DNA from: Methylobacterium radiotolerans JCM 2831
Lineage (GTDB): Bacteria > Pseudomonadota > Alphaproteobacteria > Rhizobiales > Beijerinckiaceae
Length of the DNA: 64,000 bases
Reading direction: 5' to 3'
Assembly: GCF_000019725.1 (NCBI RefSeq)
Contig: NC_010505.1
Span: forward strand, 5,502,001-5,566,000
Shown: piece by piece, positions 42,035 to 50,541 of the stretch
How the letters are laid out: each line of letters begins with the position of its first letter
How positions within the stretch are numbered: position 1 is the stretch's first letter
Made by a program: the position numbers and the translations under genes
The notes under the pieces: model-generated
Databases searched by the model: none
Seen by the model: the letters and a program-made list of their open reading frames with translations, nothing else
What the model was told of the DNA's origin: nothing

Positions 42035-42443
42035 CATCCTGCTGGTCGACGACGACGAGGTCGACGTTCAGGGGCTCAAGCGCGCCTTCAAGAAGAGCAA
42101 GATCGGAAACCCGATCACGGTCGCCCGCGACGGCGTCGAGGCCCTGGAGATCCTGCGCGGCGAGAACGGGCATGCCAAGCTGCCGAGGCCTCACCTGATC
42201 CTGCTCGACCTGAACATGCCGCGCATGAACGGCATCGAGTTCCTGGAGGCGATCCGCGCCGACCAGGACCTGCGTTCGGCGGTGGTGTTCATGATCACCA
42301 CGTCGAAGGCCGACGAGGACCGGATGCGGGCCTACGGCCACAACGTCGCCGGCTACATCGTCAAGCGCGACCCGGCCAACACCTTCATGGAAGCGGTGGC
42401 GCTCCTGGAGCACTACTGGAAGGTGGTCGAGTTTCCTGCATAG
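42018..42443 (+). CDS. Single-domain response regulator
   Basis: The 141-residue receiver (NILLVDDDEVDVQGLKRAFK, LILLDLNMPRMNG with phospho-Asp, MITTSKADEDR, VKRDP for Lys) has no output domain. It resembles Rcp1-like regulators that pair with phytochrome-type kinases and act as phosphate sinks or relays. It overlaps the kinase gene and is 8 bp before the REC-kinase gene. Confidence 0.85.
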   Translation: MGSTVNILLVDDDEVDVQGLKRAFKKSKIGNPITVARDGVEALEILRGENGHAKLPRPHLILLDLNMPRMNGIEFLEAIRADQDLRSAVVFMITTSKADEDRMRAYGHNVAGYIVKRDPANTFMEAVALLEHYWKVVEFPA

Positions 42444-42451
42444 TCCCCATC

Positions 42452-43618
42452 GTGACGAACCCGACCCGCATCCTGCTGATCGACGACGACGCGGTCGACC
42501 GCGCGGCCGTGCGGCGGGCGCTCGCCAAGTCCGGCCTCGCCCACACCCTGACGGAGGCGGCCGGAGGCGAGGATGGCGAGCGCCTCGCCTCCGAGGAAAC
42601 GTTCGACTGCATCCTGCTCGACTATCGCCTGCCGGGCATCGACACGTTCGCGCTCCTGAAGACCCTGCTGGCGGCCGAGGGCGAGGCGCGGGCGGTGCTG
42701 ATGCTGACCGGCGAGGCCGACCCGGACCTGGCGACGCGGCTGATGCGGACCGGCGCGCTGGACTACATCGACAAGGCCGAGGTCACGCCTTCCGGCCTGG
42801 CGCGGGCGATCCGCTTCGCCGAGGCTCGGCGCGCCTTCCAGGCGGAACTCGCCGAAGCCCGTCGCGAGGCGGAGGCGAAGTCGCTCGAACTCGACACGCT
42901 GAACCGGCAGAAATCGCTGCTGTTCTCGATCATCGCCCACGACCTGCGCAACCCGTTCCAGGCGCTGCTCGGCCTGTCGGAAGTGCTCGGAAAGGCCGTC
43001 GCGGCGCGCGACCCCGCCTCCATCGAGCGCCGCGCCAAGGGAATCCACGAGGCGGCGACGCAGGCCTACGCCCTGCTGGAGAGCCTGTTCTCCTGGGCGA
43101 GCCTGCAGATGGACACGTTGGCGGTCACCCTCACCGACGTCGACCTCGGCATCCTGGCCGGAGACGTCCTGAAGGGAGCCGCCGAGGCCGCCTCGGACAA
43201 GGGCCTGAGCTTGGAAGCGTCCTGCGACCGCACGGTGGTGCGTGCGCAGCGGGACATGCTCGCCACGGTGTTGCGCAACCTCGTCAGCAACGCGATCAAG
43301 TTCACGCTGCCCGGCGGCACCATCACGGTCGCCGCCCGGCGTGAGGGCGACGCGGTCGAGATCTCCGTCACGGACACCGGCGTCGGCATGCCGCCGGGCA
43401 GGGTGGACGACCTGTTCAGGCTGGACCGGCGGACGACGACGAACGGGACGGCGGGCGAGCGCGGGAGCGGCCTGGGCCTGCTGCTGTGCCGGGACCTCGT
43501 CGAGCGCCAGGGTGGCGTGCTCGAAGTCAGGAGCGCCATAGACCGGGGGACGACCTTCCTGTTCCGGCTGCCCGTATCCCGCACCGCGCACCTCGTATCG
43601 ACCGCCACGGCATCCTGA
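42452..43618 (+). CDS. Receiver-histidine kinase fusion
   Basis: The 388-residue protein begins with a receiver (ILLIDDDAVDRAAVRRALAK, CILLDYRLPG) followed by a coiled linker, HisKA with SIIAHDLRNPFQALLGLSEV and HATPase (TDTGVGMPPGRVDDLFRLD). N-terminal REC-kinases of this kind take phosphate from an upstream kinase and then control their own kinase activity. The GTG start is 8 bp after the regulator gene. With the two preceding genes it forms a three-gene relay. Confidence 0.8.
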   Translation: MTNPTRILLIDDDAVDRAAVRRALAKSGLAHTLTEAAGGEDGERLASEETFDCILLDYRLPGIDTFALLKTLLAAEGEARAVLMLTGEADPDLATRLMRTGALDYIDKAEVTPSGLARAIRFAEARRAFQAELAEARREAEAKSLELDTLNRQKSLLFSIIAHDLRNPFQALLGLSEVLGKAVAARDPASIERRAKGIHEAATQAYALLESLFSWASLQMDTLAVTLTDVDLGILAGDVLKGAAEAASDKGLSLEASCDRTVVRAQRDMLATVLRNLVSNAIKFTLPGGTITVAARREGDAVEISVTDTGVGMPPGRVDDLFRLDRRTTTNGTAGERGSGLGLLLCRDLVERQGGVLEVRSAIDRGTTFLFRLPVSRTAHLVSTATAS

Positions 43619-43826
43619 CGGTCCGATCAGGCATGGCCTCGCAAGTCGAGTTTCATGGTTTCGCCGCCGGTGCAGGGGTGTCCCCTTGCCGGTGCGTGGT
43701 CGTCGCCATCCCAAGCAAGGTAAAGCGGCGGGCCGGTGAGCCCGGAGAAATCGAGTTTCTCGAAATCCGTTCCATGACGGTTTCGGAACCGACGCGACAT
43801 CGTGCCCGTGCACGTCGTTTTGAGGC

Positions 43827-43848
43827 GGGTGTCGCGAGTGCGACACCC
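43827..43848. promoter_or_regulatory. Perfect palindrome upstream of the ParD-like gene, candidate operator
   Basis: GGGTGTCGC at 43827-43835 is the reverse complement of GCGACACCC at 43840-43848 with a 4-base spacer. It lies 27 bp before the ParD-like start at 43876. RHH antitoxins bind such sites to autoregulate. Confidence 0.45.
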
Positions 43849-43875
43849 GAAAGTCGAGCTGTTAAAGGCTCCAGG

Positions 43876-44070
43876 ATGGCCGCCAAGCATTCTCGACACA
43901 TCGCCCTGACCGAACCGCTGATCGCGTATGTCGAGGCCCAGGTCGCCAAGGGCGAGTACACCTGCATCAGCGAGGTCGTCAGGACGGCGCTGCGCCTGCT
44001 GATCGAGCGCGACGAGGCGAAGGCATTCCGCGGGGCCGCCAATTCCGAGGTCGCCCGTGACCGCGCCTGA
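43876..44070 (+). CDS. ParD-like ribbon-helix-helix protein
   Basis: The 64-residue RHH protein (KHSRHIALTEPLIAYVEAQV, GEYTCISEVVRTALRLLIER) is a relative of the protein at 37616. Its last 14 bases overlap the start of the 1224-residue hybrid kinase. No ParE-like toxin was seen. The perfect palindrome at 43827-43848 may be its operator. Confidence 0.75.
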   Translation: MAAKHSRHIALTEPLIAYVEAQVAKGEYTCISEVVRTALRLLIERDEAKAFRGAANSEVARDRA

Positions 44071-47000
44071 GCAGGCCGCCCGCGATCCGGCCCGGCTTGC
44101 CGCCCTCGACGGATACGGCATCCTCGACACGCCGGCCGAGCAGGGTTTCGACGACATCGTGCTACTTGCGTCCCGCATCTGCGGCACGCCGGTCGCCCTG
44201 GTCAGCCTCGTCGCCGGCGACCGGCAGTGGTTCAAGGCCCGCGTCGGCTTCGACCCGTGCGAGACCCCGCTGTCGCAATCGGTCTGCGCGCATGCCCTCC
44301 GGCAGCCGGGCCTGCTGGTCATCCCCGACCTGACCGAGGACCCGCGCACCCGGGATAACCCGCTGGTCACCGACGAGCCCCGGCTCAGGTTCTACGCTGG
44401 TGCCCGGTTGGAAACCCCCGACGGCATGCCGCTCGGCACCCTGTGCGTGATCGACGGGACGCCCCGGCCCGAGGGACTGACGCTAGAGCAAGCCGAGTCC
44501 CTCCAGGCGCTCGCGCGGCAGGTCATGGCGCAGATGGACCTGCACCGATCGATGGCCGAACGCGACGACGCCCTGCGTCAGGTCCGGGAGGCCGCCACCC
44601 GACACCGCCAGATCCTCGACAGCGCCATCGATTACGCGATGGTGACGTTGGACCTGGACGCCCGCGTGACCGGCTGGAGCGCCGGCGCCGAGGTCATCCT
44701 CGGCTGGTCGGAGGCGGAGATGCGCGGCCGGCCGGCCCACGTCTTCTTCACCGAGGAGGACGTCGCCGCGGGCATCCCCGAGGACGAGATGCGGGGCGCC
44801 AGGGAGAAGGGTCGCGGGAACGACGAACGCTGGCACCTGCGCAAGGACGGCTCTCGGTTCTTCGCCGCGGGCGAGATGATGCCGCTGCACGACGAGGACG
44901 GCGGGCTCGTCGGTTACCTGAAGATCCTGCGCGACCGCACGGGCCAGCACCTGGCGGGGAAGGCACTCGCGGAAGCCGAGATGCGTCTGCGTAAGGCGCA
45001 GGCGGCCGGCGGCGTTGGCCTGTTCACCGTCGACATGGCCGACAACGTCCTCACGCCGACCCCGGAATTCTGCCGCCTCTACGGGCTGCCCGAGCAGGCG
45101 AGCTACCCTGCGACGGCGTTCGAGGGACTGGTGATCCCCGAGGACGCACACCTCGTCTCGACGGCGGAGAGCCGTCGGGAGGGCGGTCCGCCCCGGGACG
45201 TCGAATACCGCATCCGTCGTCCCGACACCGGCGAGCTGCGGTGGATCGCCCGCAAGGGCGAGATCGACCACGACCCATCCGGCCGACCGGTCCGGTTCTC
45301 CGGAGTGGCACGCGACGTCACCGAGCAGCGCAAGGCCCGCGACGCGCTCGCGGTCAGCGAGGAACGCTACCGGACCCTGTTCGACAGCATCGACGAGGGC
45401 TTCTGCGTCATCCGATTCCTGGACGGGCCTCGCGGACCCCTCAGCGACTACGTGCATGTCGAGGCCAATCGCGCCTTCGCGCACCATCTCGGAATCGACG
45501 ACGCGGTAGGGCGGACGTTGCGCGACATTATCCCCGACGAGGGAGCCGAGGGCTGGCTCGGGATCTACGGCGACGTGCTGCGCACCGGTGAGCCCGTCCG
45601 GTTCCAGCGCCAGTTCGCGCCGAACGGCCGTCACCTGGAGGTCGCCGCGCATCGCGTCGAGCCGGCCAGCCGCCGGGAGGTCGCGGTGCTGTTCACCGAC
45701 GTCACCGCCCGCAAGGAGGCGGAGGCGGCCCTGCGCGCGAGCGAGGCGCTGGCGCGTGAGAACGTGCAGCGCGTCCAGTTGGCCCTCGCGGCCGGCGCGA
45801 TCATCGGCACCTGGCTCTGGGACCTTCCCAACGACCGTTTCACGGTCGATGCGGCGTTCGCCTGCGCCTTCGGCCTCGACCCCGCGCTCGGCAGGGAAGG
45901 CATCCCGCTCGCCCGGATCGTCGAGACCGTCCATCCCGACGATCAGGCCGGATTGGCCGAAGCCATAAACGTCGCCATCGCGCGCGGGGGGCCCTACGCC
46001 CACCAGTATCGCGTGCGCCGCGCCGATGGACGCTACTACTGGATCGAGGCGAACGGCCGGGTCGAGCATGCCGCCGACGGAACGCCGATGAGCTTCCCAG
46101 GGGTTCTCCTCGACGTGGAGGACCGGCGTGCGGTGGAGGCCGAGCGCGACCGCGTCGCCGCGGACCTGCGCGCCCTCAACGAGACGCTGGCGGCCCAGGT
46201 CGCCGAGCGCACCCATGAGCGCGACCGAATCTGGCACGTGAGCCGCGACATGCTCGGGGTCGCCGACGCGAACGGTGTCTGGGTGAGCATCAACCCGGCT
46301 TGGCACCGCATCCTGGGATGGGACTACCACGACATCGTCGGCAAGACCTCGGAGTGGCTTGAACACCCGGACGACCGCGAGAGGACCCGGGCCGAGGTCG
46401 CGCACCTCGCCGCCGGCGGCCTGACGCTCGCGTTCGAGAACCGCTTTCGCGCCCGTGACGGCAGCTACCGTACGCTGTCCTGGACCGCCGTGCCGGTCGA
46501 GGGCCTGCTCTACTGTGTCTCCCGCGACGTGACGCTGGAGAAGGAGCGCGCCGAGACCCTGCTTCAGGCCGAGGAGGCGTTGCGGCAATCGCAAAAGCTG
46601 GAGGCGGTCGGACAGTTGACCGGGGGCGTCGCGCACGATTTCAACAACCTGCTCACCGTCATCAAGTCGTCGACCGACCTGCTCAAGCGGCCGGACCTGA
46701 CGGAGGACCGGCGGGTCCGCTACATCGCCGCGATCTCCGATACCGTCGACCGGGCAGCCAAGCTCACCGGGCAACTCCTCGCCTTCGCCCGGCGCCAGGC
46801 TCTGCGGCCGGAGGTATTCGACGCCGGCCGGAGCGTGAAGTCCATCGGCGAGATGGTCGAGACCCTGACCGGGGCTCGTATCGCCGTCTCGATCCGGGTC
46901 GGCGACGAGCCTTGCCACATCCATGCGGACCCGAGCCAGTTCGACACGGCGCTGGTCAACATGGCGGTCAACGCCCGCGACGCGATGGACGGCGAGGGTC

Positions 47001-47731
47001 GGCTCGACATCTCGGTGGAGGCGGTGGGCATCGTGCCGGCGATGCGGTCGCATCCCGCGATGGTCGGCGATTACGTCCGGATCGCGCTGTCCGACACCGG
47101 CTCCGGCATCCCGGCCGAGCAGATCGACCGGATCTTCGAGCCGTTCTTCACGACGAAGGGCGTCGGCCAGGGCACCGGGCTCGGGCTGTCCCAGGTGTTC
47201 GGGTTCGCCAAGCAGTCGGGCGGCGAGGTGAAGGTCGAGAGCGAGGTCGGTCGCGGCACCACGTTCGCCCTTTACCTTCCGCGGGCGGAAAAGGGTGAAG
47301 GTGGTGTCGAGGATGCGGTGCCGCCGGATGCGGTCGTCGACGGGCGTGGGACCTGCGTGCTGGTGGTAGAGGACAACCGGGACGTCGGAACCTTCTCGAC
47401 CCAGACCCTGCAGGAACTCGGCTACGGAACCCATTGGGTCGCTAACGCCGACGAGGCCCTCGCGGCCCTAGCGGAGAAGCCGGACACCTACGACGTGGTG
47501 TTCTCGGACGTGGTCATGCCGGGCATGAACGGTGTCGAGTTCGGGCGGGAGGTCCGGCGGCTGTATCCCGGCCTGCCGGTGGTGCTGACCAGCGGCTACA
47601 GCCACGTGCTCGCGCAGGAGAGCGACCACGGCTTCGAGCTCCTGCAGAAGCCGTACTCGGTCGAGGCGCTGTCGCGCATCCTCCGCCGCGCCGCCTCGAA
47701 GCCCCGGCGACGCAGGAAGGCGGCGGGATAG
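44057..47731 (+). CDS. GAF-multiPAS hybrid histidine kinase with receiver
   Basis: The 1224-residue soluble kinase starts with GTG 44057. An N-terminal GAF (1-165) is closely similar to the stand-alone GAF protein at 34955. About five PAS domains follow (200-840, with repeated FSGVARDVTEQRKARDAL-type ends). The kinase core has [40 protein letters not shown] and [14 protein letters not shown], and a C-terminal receiver has VLVVEDNRDVGTF and [13 protein letters not shown]. Each PAS may bind a different cofactor; ligands are unknown. Confidence 0.85.
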   Translation: MTAPEQAARDPARLAALDGYGILDTPAEQGFDDIVLLASRICGTPVALVSLVAGDRQWFKARVGFDPCETPLSQSVCAHALRQPGLLVIPDLTEDPRTRDNPLVTDEPRLRFYAGARLETPDGMPLGTLCVIDGTPRPEGLTLEQAESLQALARQVMAQMDLHRSMAERDDALRQVREAATRHRQILDSAIDYAMVTLDLDARVTGWSAGAEVILGWSEAEMRGRPAHVFFTEEDVAAGIPEDEMRGAREKGRGNDERWHLRKDGSRFFAAGEMMPLHDEDGGLVGYLKILRDRTGQHLAGKALAEAEMRLRKAQAAGGVGLFTVDMADNVLTPTPEFCRLYGLPEQASYPATAFEGLVIPEDAHLVSTAESRREGGPPRDVEYRIRRPDTGELRWIARKGEIDHDPSGRPVRFSGVARDVTEQRKARDALAVSEERYRTLFDSIDEGFCVIRFLDGPRGPLSDYVHVEANRAFAHHLGIDDAVGRTLRDIIPDEGAEGWLGIYGDVLRTGEPVRFQRQFAPNGRHLEVAAHRVEPASRREVAVLFTDVTARKEAEAALRASEALARENVQRVQLALAAGAIIGTWLWDLPNDRFTVDAAFACAFGLDPALGREGIPLARIVETVHPDDQAGLAEAINVAIARGGPYAHQYRVRRADGRYYWIEANGRVEHAADGTPMSFPGVLLDVEDRRAVEAERDRVAADLRALNETLAAQVAERTHERDRIWHVSRDMLGVADANGVWVSINPAWHRILGWDYHDIVGKTSEWLEHPDDRERTRAEVAHLAAGGLTLAFENRFRARDGSYRTLSWTAVPVEGLLYCVSRDVTLEKERAETLLQAEEALRQSQKLEAVGQLTGGVAHDFNNLLTVIKSSTDLLKRPDLTEDRRVRYIAAISDTVDRAAKLTGQLLAFARRQALRPEVFDAGRSVKSIGEMVETLTGARIAVSIRVGDEPCHIHADPSQFDTALVNMAVNARDAMDGEGRLDISVEAVGIVPAMRSHPAMVGDYVRIALSDTGSGIPAEQIDRIFEPFFTTKGVGQGTGLGLSQVFGFAKQSGGEVKVESEVGRGTTFALYLPRAEKGEGGVEDAVPPDAVVDGRGTCVLVVEDNRDVGTFSTQTLQELGYGTHWVANADEALAALAEKPDTYDVVFSDVVMPGMNGVEFGREVRRLYPGLPVVLTSGYSHVLAQESDHGFELLQKPYSVEALSRILRRAASKPRRRRKAAG

Positions 47732-47876
47732 CCGGGACCGGGAGAACCCGCCGATGGACGAACCCGACTTACTGACCAGGGATAGCCACCTTTCGCCGAC
47801 CCGGAGTGTGGCATCGCCGCCTATCGAACCCGCCCCGGACAGGTTAGAGGCTTTCGGAATTGGCTAGGATGATTTG

Positions 47877-48752
47877 ATGACGACGGACGGCGCCGAGGTC
47901 CTGAGCAAGACCGTCACGCAGGACGAGGCCGCTATCCTCGACGCCTGGAACGCGGCCCTGCGGGAGGGGACCTCCCTACAGAGCGGCCGCATCCGCGAGG
48001 CCGAGCTCCAGACCCAGGTCAAGGCCGTGTTCGGCCAGCTCCGAGACGCGCTCGCGTCGGGCGGCTTTGACGCCGACGCGGCGGGCTTCGCATCCCTGCG
48101 CGAGACCCTCGCCGACATCTCCCGCTCGCGGGCGATCCAGGGCTTCACCCCCACCGACACCGCCAACTTCGTCTTCTCGCTCAAGGAGCCGATCTTCGAG
48201 GCCCTGAAGCGCGCGTCCGGCACGGACGCGACGTCCCTCGCGGCCGGCATCTGGGCGGCGGGCAAGGTCCTCGACCGGCTCGGCCTTCAGACCATGGAGA
48301 TTTTCCTGGCGAGCCGCGAGGAGGTGATCGGGCGCCAGGGCCAGGAGATCGCCGAGCTCTCCACGCCCGTGGTGCGCCTCTGGGACGGCATCCTGGCGCT
48401 GCCGCTGATCGGCACCCTCGACAGCGCCCGCACCGGCGTTGTGATGGAGAACCTGCTCCAGGCCATCGTCGACGAGGAGGCCGAGATCGCCATCATCGAC
48501 ATCACCGGCGTCCCGACCGTCGACACACTGGTGGCGCAGCACCTGCTGAAGACCGTCGCGGCGGCGCGCCTGATGGGGGCCGACTGCATCATCTCCGGCA
48601 TCAGGCCGCAGATCGCCCAGACCATGGTCCATCTTGGCGTGGAGCTAAACGTCGTCTCGAAGGCCACCCTGGCCGACGCCTTCGCGGTCGCCCTGAGGCG
48701 GACCGGCCGTAAGGTGGTGCGGCAGCAGGCGGCGGTCGAGGAGCGCCGCTGA
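47877..48752 (+). CDS. RsbR-like stressosome protein
   Basis: The 291-residue protein has a helical N-terminal domain like RsbRD (residues 1-160) and a C-terminal STAS domain with IAIIDITGVPTVDTLVAQHL and DCIISGIRPQIAQTMVHLG. The Thr residues in ITGVPTVDT and in AQTMV match the two phosphorylation sites of B. subtilis RsbR. With RsbS and RsbT it should form the stressosome core that senses stress and releases RsbT. ATG 47877 is chosen over the TTG at 47874. Confidence 0.85.
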   Translation: MTTDGAEVLSKTVTQDEAAILDAWNAALREGTSLQSGRIREAELQTQVKAVFGQLRDALASGGFDADAAGFASLRETLADISRSRAIQGFTPTDTANFVFSLKEPIFEALKRASGTDATSLAAGIWAAGKVLDRLGLQTMEIFLASREEVIGRQGQEIAELSTPVVRLWDGILALPLIGTLDSARTGVVMENLLQAIVDEEAEIAIIDITGVPTVDTLVAQHLLKTVAAARLMGADCIISGIRPQIAQTMVHLGVELNVVSKATLADAFAVALRRTGRKVVRQQAAVEERR

Positions 48753-48756
48753 CGCC

Positions 48757-49158
48757 ATGGAGCGCATCCCGATCCTCAAGCTGGGTGGCGTGCTGATCGT
48801 CACCATCCAGGTCGACATGCACGACCGCCTCGCGCTCGCCCTGGAGGAGGACCTCACGGCGATGATCGCGCGCACCGGCGCGCGCGGCGTCCTGCTCGAA
48901 ATCTCGGCGCTGGAAATCGTCGATTCCTTCATCGGCCGGATGCTGGTGAGTATCGCCGCGGTCTCGCGCGTCCTCGACGCCGAGACCGTCGTGGCGGGCA
49001 TGCGGCCCGCGGTGGCCATCACGTTGGTCGAGCTCGGCCTGGAGCTCACCGGCATCAGGACCGCGCTCAACGTCGAGCGGGGCATGGCGCTGATCCAGGC
49101 CCGGATTTCCGAGGAGGACGACGGACACGGGAGCGACCGTGACCGTCACGAAGACTGA
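48757..49158 (+). CDS. RsbS-like STAS protein
   Basis: The 133-residue STAS domain protein contains ILKLGGVLIVTIQVDMHDR, LEISALEIVDSFIGRMLVS and VVAGMRPAVAITLVELGLEL. The Ser in IVDSFI aligns with the RsbS Ser59 that RsbT phosphorylates. It follows RsbR by 4 bp and overlaps the RsbT gene by 20 bp, the usual R-S-T order. Confidence 0.85.
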   Translation: MERIPILKLGGVLIVTIQVDMHDRLALALEEDLTAMIARTGARGVLLEISALEIVDSFIGRMLVSIAAVSRVLDAETVVAGMRPAVAITLVELGLELTGIRTALNVERGMALIQARISEEDDGHGSDRDRHED

Positions 49159-49543
49159 GACCTTGCCCGTCAGATCCGGCGACGACGTCGTCCGCGTGCG
49201 GCAGCGCGTGCGTGCGCTCGCCGTGGAAATCGGCCTCGGCCTCGTCGACCAGACCAAGATCATCACCGCCGCGAGCGAGCTTGCCCGGAACACCCTCGAT
49301 TACGGTGGGGGCGGTGACGTCTTCCTGGAGATCGTCCAGGCCGGGATGCGCAAGGGCCTGCGCCTGACCTTCGAGGACCAGGGACCGGGCATCGCCGATA
49401 TTGATCAGGCGATGACCGACCACTTCACCTCGGGCGGGGGGCTCGGGCTGGGGCTCGGCGGAGCCAAGCGCCTCTCGAACGAGTTCCACATCGAGTCGAC
49501 GCCCGGAGCAGGCACCCGCGTGACCATCGCGCGCTGGAAGTAG
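49139..49543 (+). CDS. RsbT-like serine kinase
   Basis: The 134-residue GHKL kinase has the N box AASELARNTLDYGGGG, G1 box FEDQGPGIADIDQ and G2-like GGGLGLGLGGAKRLSNEF. In B. subtilis RsbT phosphorylates RsbS and RsbR, then activates a phosphatase. The start is GTG 49139, inside the RsbS gene. The downstream phosphatase-like gene fits this role. Confidence 0.85.
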   Translation: MTVTKTETLPVRSGDDVVRVRQRVRALAVEIGLGLVDQTKIITAASELARNTLDYGGGGDVFLEIVQAGMRKGLRLTFEDQGPGIADIDQAMTDHFTSGGGLGLGLGGAKRLSNEFHIESTPGAGTRVTIARWK

Positions 49544-49545
49544 GC

Positions 49546-50541
49546 ATGGACCGCGTCACCGTCACCGAAGCGAGCCAGGTTGCCGAGGCGCGGCGACGGG
49601 CCGTCGCCGCCGCGCAATCCATCGGCTTCGACGAGACCGCGGCCGGCCGGGTGGCCCTGGTCGCGACCGAGCTCGCCACCAACATCGTCAAGTACGGCGT
49701 GCCCGGCGAGATCCTCGTCGGCACCTACGAGGACGGCACCGGCTCCGGGGTCGAGATCCTCGCCCTCGACAAGGGACCCGGCGTCTCGGACCTCGGGTCG
49801 GCCCTCCGCGACGGGCATTCCACCGGCGGCAGCCCCGGCGAGGGCCTCGGCGCGGTGCGGCGGCTGTCCGACGCGTTCGACATCGCCTCCCGGCCCGGCG
49901 GAGGCACCGCGGTGATGGCGCGTCTGTCGAGCGTGCGGCCGGCGGCCTCGCAAGCACTGCCGGCCTTCGGCGCGGTTACGGTGCCACTCAAGGGCGAGAC
50001 GGCCAACGGCGATGCCTACGCGGTGCGCGAGCGGGCTGACGGCTGGACGGCCATCGTGGCCGATGGGCTCGGCCACGGGCCAGAGGCGGCCAAGGCGTCC
50101 GAGGAGGCCCTTCGGCTGTTCCACCGGAACCAGGACAGGCCGCCGGCCACGATCCTCGCCGCCATTCATGCGGGTCTCTCCCACACCCGGGGCGGGGCGG
50201 TCTCCGTCGCGCGCTACGAGCGGGATCGGGAAACCGTCGCGCTCGCAGGCATCGGCAACGTGCTGGGGGCCGTCGTCTCCGGCACGGCAACCAAGCGAAC
50301 GGTCAGCCTTGCCGGCACCGCCGGTCATGCGGCTAGGCGCATCCAGGAGTTCGAATACCCGATGCGGCAGGACGATCTCTTCGTGCTCTGCTCGGATGGC
50401 ATTGCGACCGGATGGTCCCTCGACGCCTTCCCCGGCATCGCCCGGGCGCATCCGGCGCTCGTGGCGGGCCTGATCTACCGGGACTTCGCCCGGGTCCGCG
50501 ACGACGCTACCGTCCTCGTCGTTCGGGACGCCGCCGCATGA
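49546..50541 (+). CDS. HATPase-SpoIIE/PP2C phosphatase fusion
   Basis: The 331-residue protein joins an N-terminal GHKL ATPase like an anti-sigma kinase (LVATELATNIVKYGVPGEIL, LDKGPGVSDLG, residues 1-130) to a C-terminal SpoIIE/PP2C phosphatase (GETANGDAYAVRERADGW, AIVADGLGHGPEAAKA, DDLFVLCSDGIATGW, DDATVLVV). This corresponds to a fused RsbX/RsbU-like and kinase-like pair, able to both phosphorylate and dephosphorylate partner STAS proteins. It starts 2 bp after RsbT. Confidence 0.8.
   Translation: MDRVTVTEASQVAEARRRAVAAAQSIGFDETAAGRVALVATELATNIVKYGVPGEILVGTYEDGTGSGVEILALDKGPGVSDLGSALRDGHSTGGSPGEGLGAVRRLSDAFDIASRPGGGTAVMARLSSVRPAASQALPAFGAVTVPLKGETANGDAYAVRERADGWTAIVADGLGHGPEAAKASEEALRLFHRNQDRPPATILAAIHAGLSHTRGGAVSVARYERDRETVALAGIGNVLGAVVSGTATKRTVSLAGTAGHAARRIQEFEYPMRQDDLFVLCSDGIATGWSLDAFPGIARAHPALVAGLIYRDFARVRDDATVLVVRDAAA

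Noticed and set aside
37616..44070. Classic ParDE toxin-antitoxin loci
   Set aside because: No ParE-like frame was found on either strand next to either ParD-like gene; the overlapping partner is a kinase.
44483..47434. A 983-residue minus-strand open frame
   Set aside because: It is antisense to the 1224-residue hybrid kinase. Its translation is a GC-skew shadow rich in Arg, Gly and His-Asp without domain patterns.
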